DNA of 12,314 nucleotides from Methanocorpusculum sp. GTDB lineage: Archaea; Halobacteriota; Methanomicrobia; Methanomicrobiales; Methanocorpusculaceae. Where the stretch lies: assembly GCA_030539595.1 (NCBI GenBank), contig JAUNXW010000039.1:1-12314 (forward strand), in the 5' to 3' direction. Shown one piece after another: positions 6,827 to 12,314 of this stretch (position 1 is the stretch's first letter; every line of letters starts with the position of its first letter). Under the pieces are notes generated by a model. It made no database searches. It was not told the DNA's origin and saw only the letters and a program-made list of their open reading frames with translations. A program made the translations under genes and the position numbers.

Positions 6827-7639
6827 ATGTTTAGGATAGGCGAGTTTTCAAAACTGAGCAAGACAACCGTTAAATCGCTGAGGTTTTACGATGAGGTAGG
6901 TCTGCTTCGACCGGAAAAAGTTGACAGGTTTACAAACTACAGGTTTTATACAACCGGTCAACTCGTTAAACTTCACTACATTCAGTCGCTCAGACAAGCA
7001 GGTCTTTCAATTGAGGAGACGAAGCAGATTCTTGATGGTGGAAACGCAGAGGAGATTCTTCAGAAAAGATTGTCTGAACTTGAAAGCGAAGCCTCAGATA
7101 TTTCAGCTAAGCTCTCACGTATAGAATTTATATTATCAGGTAAGGAGGAGGAAATTATTATGAGTTATTCAGCGACAATTAAAGAGATTCCCGAGTGTAT
7201 TGTGTTTTCGAAGAGGGCTTGTATTCCAAGATATGAGGATTTCATGACGATGATTCCGGAAACCGGTGCAGAGGTTGCAAGAGCAAATCCGACTTTGAAG
7301 TGTGTGAGCCCGCATTACTGTTTCACGAGATATCTTGACGGGGAATACAAGGAGAAGGACATTAATGTTGAGTTCTGTCAGGCTGTTGAGACCTTTGGTA
7401 ACGAGACTGAGAGTATTAAGTTTAAGAAGCTGCCTGCGGTGACTGTTGTGTCTGTTATGCACAAGGGACCTTATCAGAATTTAGGTCAGGCTTATGCTTT
7501 TGTGTTTAAGTGGATTGAGGATAATGGTTATTCAGTTGCGGATTCCCCAAGAGAGAGTTATATTGACGGCATCTGGAACAAGGAAAATGAAGAGGACTGG
7601 CTTACAGAAATTCAAGTGCCTGTTTTGAAGAAGGATTAA
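6827..7639 (+). CDS. MerR-family regulator with GyrI-like ligand-binding domain
   Basis: This 270-residue protein has a MerR-type winged HTH at residues 1-70: FRIGEFSKLSKTTVKSLRFYDEVGLL, the wing region FTNYRFYTTGQL, then the second HTH LRQAGLSIEETKQIL. A dimerisation coiled coil follows (about 74-108). A GyrI-like (AraC effector-binding) domain fills 112-270, ending in the family pattern IWNKENEEDWLTEIQVPV with Glu261 where BmrR-type proteins place a ligand-contacting acid. The architecture is that of BmrR and relatives, which sense lipophilic cations or drugs; the ligand here is unknown. No drug pump lies beside it, so it may control itself or a distant target. The palindrome at 6750-6780 is the probable operator. 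A strong internal ribosome binding site precedes Met112, exactly at the domain border. G and T enrichment increases in the second half. Confidence 0.92.
   Translation: MFRIGEFSKLSKTTVKSLRFYDEVGLLRPEKVDRFTNYRFYTTGQLVKLHYIQSLRQAGLSIEETKQILDGGNAEEILQKRLSELESEASDISAKLSRIEFILSGKEEEIIMSYSATIKEIPECIVFSKRACIPRYEDFMTMIPETGAEVARANPTLKCVSPHYCFTRYLDGEYKEKDINVEFCQAVETFGNETESIKFKKLPAVTVVSVMHKGPYQNLGQAYAFVFKWIEDNGYSVADSPRESYIDGIWNKENEEDWLTEIQVPVLKKD
7144..7162 (+). promoter_or_regulatory. Internal ribosome binding site and in-frame ATG inside merR
   Basis: GGAGG occurs twice, overlapping, at 7144-7151 (AAGGAGGAGG in all), followed after 8 nt by ATG 7160-7162, which is codon 112 of merR. Translation from here would give a 159-residue free GyrI-like domain, a common size for stand-alone proteins of this family. 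The same bases also encode GKEEE, so the match could be a by-product of coding. Confidence 0.5.
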
Positions 7640-7657
7640 ATTTTATTTTTTTATTTA
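7637..7657 (+). terminator. T-rich terminator after merR
   Basis: The stop codon of merR runs into a T-rich tract (including seven consecutive T) with no strong hairpin. This is the usual form of an archaeal termination signal. Confidence 0.45.
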
Positions 7658-7768
7658 GGCTGTCCAACGCATCGCATCGAATAGATTTAGTTTATTTTAA
7701 ATTGCATTTTGTTTGTTCTTCTTTGGATTTTGAGAAAAGAAAACCGCGAATCACGCTAATCTGTTCTT

Positions 7769-7851
7769 GTATTTATCTTCCAAAATTTATTTCAGTATGG
7801 AGAGAACAACTTTGTTAAAAATTAAAAAGTTTTCAGTATAAAGATAAATAC
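7769..7851. repeat. Nested inverted repeats between convergent genes
   Basis: GTATTTATCTT (7769-7779) is perfectly complementary to AAGATAAATAC (7841-7851). Inside lies a second pair, AACTTT (7808-7813) and AAAGTT (7826-7831), and TTTCAGTAT occurs twice in direct orientation (7790-7798 and 7831-7839). The element lies between the 3' ends of merR and the ribbon-helix-helix gene. It could be a folded 3' RNA, a bidirectional terminator or a small mobile-element remnant; no target duplication is obvious. Confidence 0.45.
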
Positions 7852-7870
7852 CATAATATTTTGGGCAATG

Positions 7871-8134
7871 TTATTCTATCAGTTTTATTTCTCTGCGAAT
7901 TTCTTCGTCGCATTTTATTGCTTCAAGAAGATATTTTTTGAATATGTCTTTGTCCATGTATTCTATTTTGGTTTTGTTTGAGGAGTTGGTTTCACGTATG
8001 AGTTTTTCAGTGATTGCCCTGCGTATGAATTCCATTGAGGTGATGTCTGCATTTTCTGTAAAGTCGTCGATACTTTTTTTGAGTGATGACGGCATACGGA
8101 TTGTTACCTGCAAATCATTCTCAGGTTTTGACAT
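7871..8134 (-). CDS. Ribbon-helix-helix (CopG/Arc-type) DNA-binding protein
   Basis: The 87-residue protein shows the ribbon-helix-helix pattern at residues 7-46: beta-strand LQVTIRMP, helix one SSLKKSIDDFTENA, turn at DITS, helix two SMEFIRRAITEKLI. Such proteins dimerise to form a two-stranded sheet that enters the DNA major groove. The charged C-terminal tail (about 50-87) may mediate oligomerisation or partner binding. It is divergent from the SGNH/MBOAT operon, with 124 bp between starts, so it may regulate itself and that operon (inference from position only). No toxin gene lies next to it, so an antitoxin role has no support. No Shine-Dalgarno precedes ATG 8132-8134; AT-rich TAAAATAAAT upstream on the minus strand may be its TATA box. 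Confidence 0.82.
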   Translation of the reverse strand: MSKPENDLQVTIRMPSSLKKSIDDFTENADITSMEFIRRAITEKLIRETNSSNKTKIEYMDKDIFKKYLLEAIKCDEEIRREIKLIE

Positions 8135-8200
8135 GTTATTTACAAATTTATTTTAGAATTACTTAGAGTATGGGAAGGTCATGAGACATTCAATGAAAGT

Positions 8201-8208
8201 CTTTATAT
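8201..8208 (+). promoter_or_regulatory. TATA box of the SGNH-MBOAT operon
   Basis: CTTTATAT within AAGTCTTTATATTTTTG is a good archaeal TATA match. Initiation is expected near 8230, leaving about 30 nt of leader before TTG 8259, or about 40 nt before the alternative ATG 8271. Confidence 0.6.
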
Positions 8209-8258
8209 TTTTGTATGCGAAATATGATAGTCAAAGAATTTCATTTTGAGATTCATTT

Positions 8259-9344
8259 TTGTTGGTGTGGATGGCAAAAATAGGTAAACTGTTGGATAAG
8301 ACTGTTCGTGAGGATGGAACAGAGGCTAAGAAATGGATAGTGGTTGTTGGGATTGTTGTGGGTACGGGGATTGCAGGAGTTTTGTTTTTAGGGATTTATG
8401 TTTTTGCTGATGTGGATGAATATCTGTATCAAACAAAAGACATATCACGGATTTATGATTTTTATGATTTGAAATATGATGATAATGAATTATCCGTCTT
8501 CTTTATTGGGAGTTCTGTTATTGGTGATGCAGTTCATTGTTATCAGATTGATGATTATCTAAAGTCAGAAGGATATAATATTTCAACATATAATCTGCTT
8601 GTTGGGTCAGATTCTCCGCTTCAAAGAAGTTTACAAACTCAAAATATTATAAATATTTCTCCGGATTTGATAGTATATGGACTTACTTATCGTGATTTAG
8701 TGGATGACGTTGGATGGAATAGTGAAAAAGTTATTCTAACACAGGATAGAATTTCTCTTAATAAGGACACACTATATTTATACACCGAAGAACAGTTATC
8801 GGATATCTATAATAAACCTGACTTTTTCTATAAGAAAGTGTTTTTGGAAAATGCTCTGAAACATAAACTAAACATTTCACATTATGAATTGTGGGGAGAT
8901 GACGGATTCTTATATTCAAAAGATCCATTTTATGCAAATCCAAACGATAGAAGATATAAGTATACTCAACCTGAAGATATCCTAAAACAATCGAAGAATG
9001 TACGTGATGAATGGAGACCTGTTGTTACAAATGAATCCACACAAAATAAAGAGGCTCTTATTTATATGGTTAAAAAATTTCAAGATTCCAATATCCCCGT
9101 AATTATCATAAACACACCGTTGCACCCATATTTTTCAGAAAAGATAACGAATGAATCACGCAATAATATGTTTAATTTATTAAATGAAACGGGGGCTATT
9201 TGGTATGATATGGAAACATTTTACAATGAAACATATTTTAGAGACAGTCATCATGCAACTTTTGAAAGTGGAAAATGGTTTTCAAAACACATGGCAGACT
9301 TAATTATCGAGCAGGTGGAGAACGATGTTATTCACTACACCTGA
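8259..9344 (+). CDS. Membrane-anchored SGNH/AlgX-DltD-like protein, partner of MBOAT
   Basis: This 361-residue protein has a short basic N-terminus, one membrane helix (about residues 26-49) and a large domain predicted outside the cell. The domain carries SGNH-type landmarks: FFIGSSVIGDAV with the likely nucleophile Ser86 (81-92), a strand PDLIVYGLTYRDLV, and a C-terminal RDSHHATFESG with Asp329 and His332 in the DxxH arrangement. Such proteins accept or transfer acyl groups delivered by an MBOAT partner, as AlgJ/AlgX with AlgI or DltD with DltB; the target here is probably a surface polysaccharide or glycan. About seven N-x-S/T sequons fit an N-glycosylated archaeal exoprotein. The start could be TTG 8259 (weak TGAG upstream), GTG 8265 or ATG 8271; all keep the membrane helix. 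It overlaps the MBOAT start by 20 nt. It appears more AT-rich than its neighbours. Confidence 0.82.
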   Translation: MLVWMAKIGKLLDKTVREDGTEAKKWIVVVGIVVGTGIAGVLFLGIYVFADVDEYLYQTKDISRIYDFYDLKYDDNELSVFFIGSSVIGDAVHCYQIDDYLKSEGYNISTYNLLVGSDSPLQRSLQTQNIINISPDLIVYGLTYRDLVDDVGWNSEKVILTQDRISLNKDTLYLYTEEQLSDIYNKPDFFYKKVFLENALKHKLNISHYELWGDDGFLYSKDPFYANPNDRRYKYTQPEDILKQSKNVRDEWRPVVTNESTQNKEALIYMVKKFQDSNIPVIIINTPLHPYFSEKITNESRNNMFNLLNETGAIWYDMETFYNETYFRDSHHATFESGKWFSKHMADLIIEQVENDVIHYT

Positions 9345-10779
9345 ATTTTTTATATTCCTTATAATCGTCATTATAGGAATTGAACTAATCAGAAAACAAC
9401 TTTGGCAGCATCTATTTCTCTTAATAGCAAGTTATTTCTTTTACTGGTGGTCTGGCTCAATTCATATTCTGCTCTTGGTATTTGTAACACTCGCATCATT
9501 TTACTGCGGATACAAAATATTCAACAGCAAAACAAAAAAGAACAAAAGAATCTGGCTGATAATTGGAACAATTATACCTCTGGCTATTCTTGCTTACTTC
9601 AAATATATTGACTGGGGAATAGAATCCATAAATTCTATCGTCGCAGTATTCGGAGTAACCGCACAAATCCCTCTGCTGAATATTGCCCTGCCTGTTGGAA
9701 TATCCTTCTTCACGTTTCAGGCGCTGAGTTATGTCTTTGATATTTATCTCGGCAAACTTGAGCCTGAGCCTAAATTATACAAATACGCACTCTTCATAGC
9801 CTTCTTCCCCGCATTAGTAGCAGGTCCAATTGTTCGTGCGAGCGAATTTCTGCCTCAACTGAAAAATAAAATCCGAATCACGAGCGCAAACTTACAGGCA
9901 GGAGTTACCCTGATTATATGGGGATTGTTCAAGAAGATGGTTATCGCAGATAACATCGGCAGATATGTTGATTTTGTTTATTCAAGTCCATCAACAACCA
10001 CATCGATTTACCTGATTGCCGCAACAATACTTTTCGGTATCCAGATTTACTGTGACTTCTCAGGTTACGCCCACATAGCAATCGGCTGTGCAAGAATCTT
10101 CGGATTTAAAATTCCAGAAAACTTTGATTTACCATACTTAGCAAGAAACATACAGGTGTTCTGGCGCAAATGGCACATGACACTCTCGCGTTTTATCCGC
10201 GACTACGTCTATATTCCTTTAGGCGGAAACCGCAAAGGTCATCTGAGAACTTATCTAAATCTGTTCGCTTCAATGGCTATTTGCGGATTGTGGCACGGAG
10301 CGGCTTGGACTTTTGTAATCTGGGGAGCTTATCACGGAATACTTTTGATGATTCACAGATTCTTTGTCGGCGAAAAAAAGATTGGAACAAAGAACAGATT
10401 CCTAAATTCAAACGCAGGATTATTTTTATGTATCCTTACCACGCAGATTTTTGTATTCTTTGGATGGATGATTTTCAGAGCCAACAGTCTGGAAGATTTA
10501 GCTGTCTGCATTCAAAAGATTATATTCTTCGACTTCGCGTTCACAACGTCTACTAAGTTAGCGTTTATTGCCGGCATTGCATTAATAGTAATTTTCTTCG
10601 TCCTGATGTTTTCAAAACGTTTTGCCTCGGCGGTTCATAATATCTGTTACTTTGATTATTTAGGACTGCTGTCAAATCAAAAAATTAGATACTGGATAAT
10701 TTATGTGGCAGTTTTCACAGCGCTGATTATATTGTTGTCACCGCCGGAAACACCGGAGTTTATCTACTTCGCGTTCTAA
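9325..10779 (+). CDS. MBOAT O-acyltransferase, AlgI/DltB-like
   Basis: This 484-residue polytopic membrane protein has the full MBOAT pattern: N-terminal helices with LLIASYFFYWWSG, the PVGISFFTFQALSYVFDIYLG segment (123-143), the re-entrant FFPALVAGPIVRASEFLPQL (160-179), YCDFSGYAHIAIGCARIFGF (242-261), FWRKWHMTLSRFIRDYVYIPLGGNR with His284 (279-303), GLWHGAAWTFVIWG with the invariant His324 (321-334), and the C-terminal EFIYFAF ending typical of AlgI/DltB relatives. It should move an acyl group, probably acetyl, from a cytoplasmic donor across the membrane to the partner SGNH protein. ATG 9325 is preceded by GGTGGAG (9314-9320), a good Shine-Dalgarno lying inside the upstream gene, and the 20-nt overlap implies translational coupling. 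I use no gene symbol because the substrate is unknown. Confidence 0.93.
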   Translation: MLFTTPEFFIFLIIVIIGIELIRKQLWQHLFLLIASYFFYWWSGSIHILLLVFVTLASFYCGYKIFNSKTKKNKRIWLIIGTIIPLAILAYFKYIDWGIESINSIVAVFGVTAQIPLLNIALPVGISFFTFQALSYVFDIYLGKLEPEPKLYKYALFIAFFPALVAGPIVRASEFLPQLKNKIRITSANLQAGVTLIIWGLFKKMVIADNIGRYVDFVYSSPSTTTSIYLIAATILFGIQIYCDFSGYAHIAIGCARIFGFKIPENFDLPYLARNIQVFWRKWHMTLSRFIRDYVYIPLGGNRKGHLRTYLNLFASMAICGLWHGAAWTFVIWGAYHGILLMIHRFFVGEKKIGTKNRFLNSNAGLFLCILTTQIFVFFGWMIFRANSLEDLAVCIQKIIFFDFAFTTSTKLAFIAGIALIVIFFVLMFSKRFASAVHNICYFDYLGLLSNQKIRYWIIYVAVFTALIILLSPPETPEFIYFAF

Positions 10780-10962
10780 AAAAAGGATGCAAATAAAGTC
10801 ATTGATAATCACCACCCAAAACAATTCTGAATTAGTTCATCGCGATATCTCCATATAAGAAAAACAATTTCCCCACATTCTATTTAACGAGCAAAATATA
10901 TACTCGATAAGTAATTAGTGTATGCCAATTATATCCGAATCCATGCAAAAAATTAATAATAA

Positions 10963-11166
10963 TTACTCCCCTTCCTCAAAAATAAAAACCTCTTCTATAC
11001 CGCATTCAAAAACCTTAGCTATTTTATGAGCCAGAATAACAGACGGATTATATTGTCCTTTCTCAAGAGAAATAATTGTCCGTGAGGACACAGACACCGC
11101 TTCCGCTAACCCTGCCTGAGTCATCTCACGTTTTGCCCTCAGTTCTCTGATTCGATTCTGCATCAT
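10963..11166 (-). CDS. Cro/CI-type HTH regulator (YozG-like)
   Basis: This 67-residue protein is a single helix-turn-helix domain: IRELRAKREMTQAGLAEAVSVSSRTIISLEKGQYNPSVILAHKIAKVF, followed by a short acidic tail IEEVFIFEEGE. It resembles the small regulators that accompany membrane-protein genes in many Firmicutes and methanogens. It ends a three-gene minus-strand operon; its ATG overlaps the stop of the preceding gene as ATGA. A second ATG follows directly; GAGG lies only 2 nt before the first but 5 nt before the second, so the protein may really begin at Met2. The operon promoter region carries spaced repeats (12030-12072) that are plausible binding sites for it (inference). Confidence 0.88.
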   Translation of the reverse strand: MMQNRIRELRAKREMTQAGLAEAVSVSSRTIISLEKGQYNPSVILAHKIAKVFECGIEEVFIFEEGE

Positions 11167-11585
11167 AGCCTCTTTTCGTAATAAATATTAAAGCCCAAAA
11201 TTAAAACTCCGTAGACGACAACAAGAACGGCAAGAATCAGAGTTATGTAAAGTTCCTGATTTGTGAGTGCCGACGCAAGCGCCAGAACACACAGGACAAT
11301 ATTCATAATCCTTGCAGTTGCCCAGCCTGCTTTTTCTTTCACGCGGATATTTCTCTCATCGTTCTCTTCAATATTTTTGATTCTGGCAATTTCGGGCGTC
11401 TCAACTTTTGCTGTGACTAATTTCCCGATTAAGTTTCCAAACCCGAGAACAAATATTGCCGCACCGAATCCGAGACAAAAACCGCTTATTGCTTTTTCGT
11501 CAGCAAAGACCGACCTTGAAAGAATTAACAGAATCGCTCCGAGGATAATTCCCGCAAGCGAAATTATAATGTCTGATTTTTTCAT
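11163..11585 (-). CDS. Four-helix membrane protein with DER motif
   Basis: This 140-residue protein has four predicted membrane helices (about residues 5-23, 36-58, 91-107 and 112-136) and a charged loop between the second and third containing NDERNIRVKEKAGWAT, with D76-E77-R78. This layout resembles DUF2178-like small membrane proteins, of unknown function, often encoded beside an HTH regulator. It follows the 144-residue gene by a single base and overlaps the HTH gene by four bases, so all three should be translated from one mRNA. No enzyme motif is seen. The assignment to a named family is from memory and uncertain. Confidence 0.82.
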   Translation of the reverse strand: MKKSDIIISLAGIILGAILLILSRSVFADEKAISGFCLGFGAAIFVLGFGNLIGKLVTAKVETPEIARIKNIEENDERNIRVKEKAGWATARIMNIVLCVLALASALTNQELYITLILAVLVVVYGVLILGFNIYYEKRL

Positions 11586-11586
11586 T

Positions 11587-12021
11587 TTAGTTCATCTTCT
11601 GAAAGATTGCGTACGAAATAAAATACGCCGCGGCAATCAAAATAATCAGCGCAAGACAGATTGCCCGGATTATTGAAAGCGTGTCGCCCAGAGAACCGTC
11701 TAAGAATTTTGCCAGATATTCTCCGTATAAATTTGAAATCAGGAGAGTAACAATAAGCGTCATGTAAACTACGTTGGTAGCTTTCAGATTAATCATCATA
11801 TCGCGTTCATCTTTTGCCGGGCAGTTGTCTTTTTCTTTGAGTTCGGGGTGTTTGCTGTATCTGATTCTGCGAATAACAGTCCAGACTAAAGCAGCGATTC
11901 CTGTGATTATTAGAATTGTTGATAATAAAAATTCAGGTGTTAAGAAAATGCCTAAAGCACCTGCAAGAATAAATACTATGCTTAATATTGTTAAGCCGAT
12001 AAGGCGTTCTGTGGTTTTCAT
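11587..12021 (-). CDS. Four-helix membrane protein with DER motif, first gene of operon
   Basis: This 144-residue protein has the same plan as its downstream neighbour: two helices (about 8-28 and 32-50), a charged loop with PAKDERDMMINLKATN (D71-E72-R73), and two more helices (about 85-101 and 116-138). The shared order and the DER loop suggest that the two are distant paralogues, perhaps forming a heteromer. It opens the operon that ends in the HTH regulator, and is divergent from metE with 88 bp between starts. Upstream on the minus strand, CTAAAAAAAC is a possible TATA-like element, followed by the repeated ATATGAAGTTT elements. Function unknown. Confidence 0.8.
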   Translation of the reverse strand: MKTTERLIGLTILSIVFILAGALGIFLTPEFLLSTILIITGIAALVWTVIRRIRYSKHPELKEKDNCPAKDERDMMINLKATNVVYMTLIVTLLISNLYGEYLAKFLDGSLGDTLSIIRAICLALIILIAAAYFISYAIFQKMN

Positions 12022-12029
12022 ACATACTT

Positions 12030-12072
12030 ATATGAAGTTTATTTCATATGAAGTTTTCTTCACATGTGCTTT
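12030..12072. promoter_or_regulatory. Tandem 16-bp-spaced operator-like repeats
   Basis: ATATGAAGTTT occurs at 12030-12040 and again at 12046-12056; a poorer copy, ACATGTGCTTT (7 of 11 matching), lies at 12062-12072, keeping the same 16-bp step. Overlapping dyads are TTCATATGAA (12043-12052) and CACATGTG (12061-12068). The block lies between two divergent starts, so it could control either gene set. Confidence 0.5.
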
Positions 12073-12078
12073 GAAAAG

Positions 12079-12087
12079 TTTTTTTAG
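12079..12087 (+). promoter_or_regulatory. TATA-like element of metE
   Basis: GTTTTTTTA, preceded by the purine-rich GAAAA (a BRE-like context), is centred about 27 nt before the ATG at 12110, which suggests leaderless transcription. The match to the TATA consensus is only moderate. Confidence 0.4.
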
Positions 12088-12109
12088 TTCATCCGCTGTA
12101 TGAATCTAT

Positions 12110-12314
12110 ATGAATCTGCCGTGTCTCCTGCCGACAACTGTAGTCGGTTCGTTCCCTTGCGTTAAATCAGGATTTTCTCCGTTTGACCCTTATAAAAATG
12201 CTGTCCGCTTTGCTGTTTCCGAGCAGATTAGAGCGGGTGTTGATATAATTTCAGACGGTCAGGTGAGGGCTGACATGGTAAACGCTTTTGTTTCAAAGCT
12301 TCCGGGTATTTCAG
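12110..12314 (+). CDS. metE: Archaeal-type methionine synthase MetE (5' part)
   Basis: Only the first 68 codons are in the window; the frame is open to the edge. The protein starts MNLPCLLPTTVVGSFP, the motif that opens the catalytic (C-terminal) half of cobalamin-independent MetE, followed by AVRFAVSEQIRAGVDIISDGQVRADMVNAF, corresponding to the conserved 'Q...G.D...GE..R.DMV..F' region. Starting directly at this motif shows the short archaeal form that lacks the N-terminal duplicated domain. Such core MetE proteins make methionine from homocysteine, apparently with a methyl-corrinoid donor rather than methyl-tetrahydrofolate. ATG 12110 is preferred; the nearby ATG 12100 is in another frame. 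No Shine-Dalgarno is seen, which fits leaderless expression. Confidence 0.85.
   Translation, partial: MNLPCLLPTTVVGSFPCVKSGFSPFDPYKNAVRFAVSEQIRAGVDIISDGQVRADMVNAFVSKLPGIS

Noticed and set aside
7871..8134. Ribbon-helix-helix gene as antitoxin of a toxin-antitoxin pair
   Set aside because: No adjacent small toxin-like frame exists on the same strand; the neighbours are merR (convergent) and the SGNH gene (divergent).
9402..9611. Overlapping open frames inside the MBOAT gene (also 10170-10556)
   Set aside because: The MBOAT frame carries all conserved motifs across this interval; the alternative frames have none.
10888..10906. CGAG/CTCG inverted repeat around an AT-rich centre
   Set aside because: Only 4 bp per arm and located between two convergent gene ends, so neither a convincing operator nor a terminator.
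1..12314. CRISPR array, insertion sequence or integrase-linked island
   Set aside because: No evenly spaced identical repeats of CRISPR length, no transposase or integrase frame, and no duplicated tRNA 3' end suggesting an attachment site were seen.

Overview
The window looks like a piece of a methanogen-type euryarchaeal chromosome, possibly Methanomicrobia/Methanomicrobiales; the lineage is inferred, not proven. Archaeal signs are a tRNA-Gln(CUG) gene without an encoded CCA end, several starts lying about 25-30 nt downstream of a TATA-like box with no Shine-Dalgarno (leaderless style), a DUF1614-type membrane protein, and the start of a short archaeal-type MetE that begins directly at the 'PTTVVGSFP' motif. 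Several accessory genes (GNAT, MerR/GyrI, DinD, MBOAT/SGNH, small HTH plus membrane-protein operon) belong to families common in gut or anaerobic Firmicutes, so gene exchange is plausible but unproven.

Layout. 1-251: gene-free end with a cluster of GCGRAG motifs. 252-1489 (minus): a GNAT acetyltransferase and a secreted lipoprotein, each with its own possible promoter. 1640-3607 (plus): a 655-aa TPR-type protein with a terminator hairpin overlapping its stop codon. 3608-3932: a gene-free, GT-rich stretch, then tRNA-Gln on the minus strand (3933-4005). 4100-4873: DUF1614 membrane protein with a leaderless GTG start. 5050-6704: a Lys/Glu-rich hypothetical protein followed within a few bases by dinD. 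6750-7639: a MerR-family regulator with a BmrR/GyrI-like ligand domain, preceded by a 12+12 bp palindrome next to its TATA box and containing a strong internal ribosome binding site. 7871-8134 (minus): a ribbon-helix-helix protein. 8259-10779 (plus): a membrane-anchored SGNH-type protein overlapping an AlgI/DltB-like MBOAT O-acyltransferase, a likely surface-glycan O-acylation pair. 10963-12021 (minus): a three-gene operon of two related four-helix membrane proteins and a Cro/CI-type HTH regulator. 12110-end (plus): 5' part of metE, divergent from that operon across an 88-bp region with 16-bp-spaced repeats.

The most interesting points are the MerR locus (internal start giving a free ligand-binding domain, as in TipAL/TipAS, plus a MerR-like operator beside an archaeal rather than bacterial promoter), the repeated operator-like elements at the metE divergent promoter, the archaeal MBOAT-SGNH pair, and blocks of strong G+T strand bias that ignore gene borders and gene direction. 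I did not find a CRISPR array, an insertion sequence or an rRNA gene.
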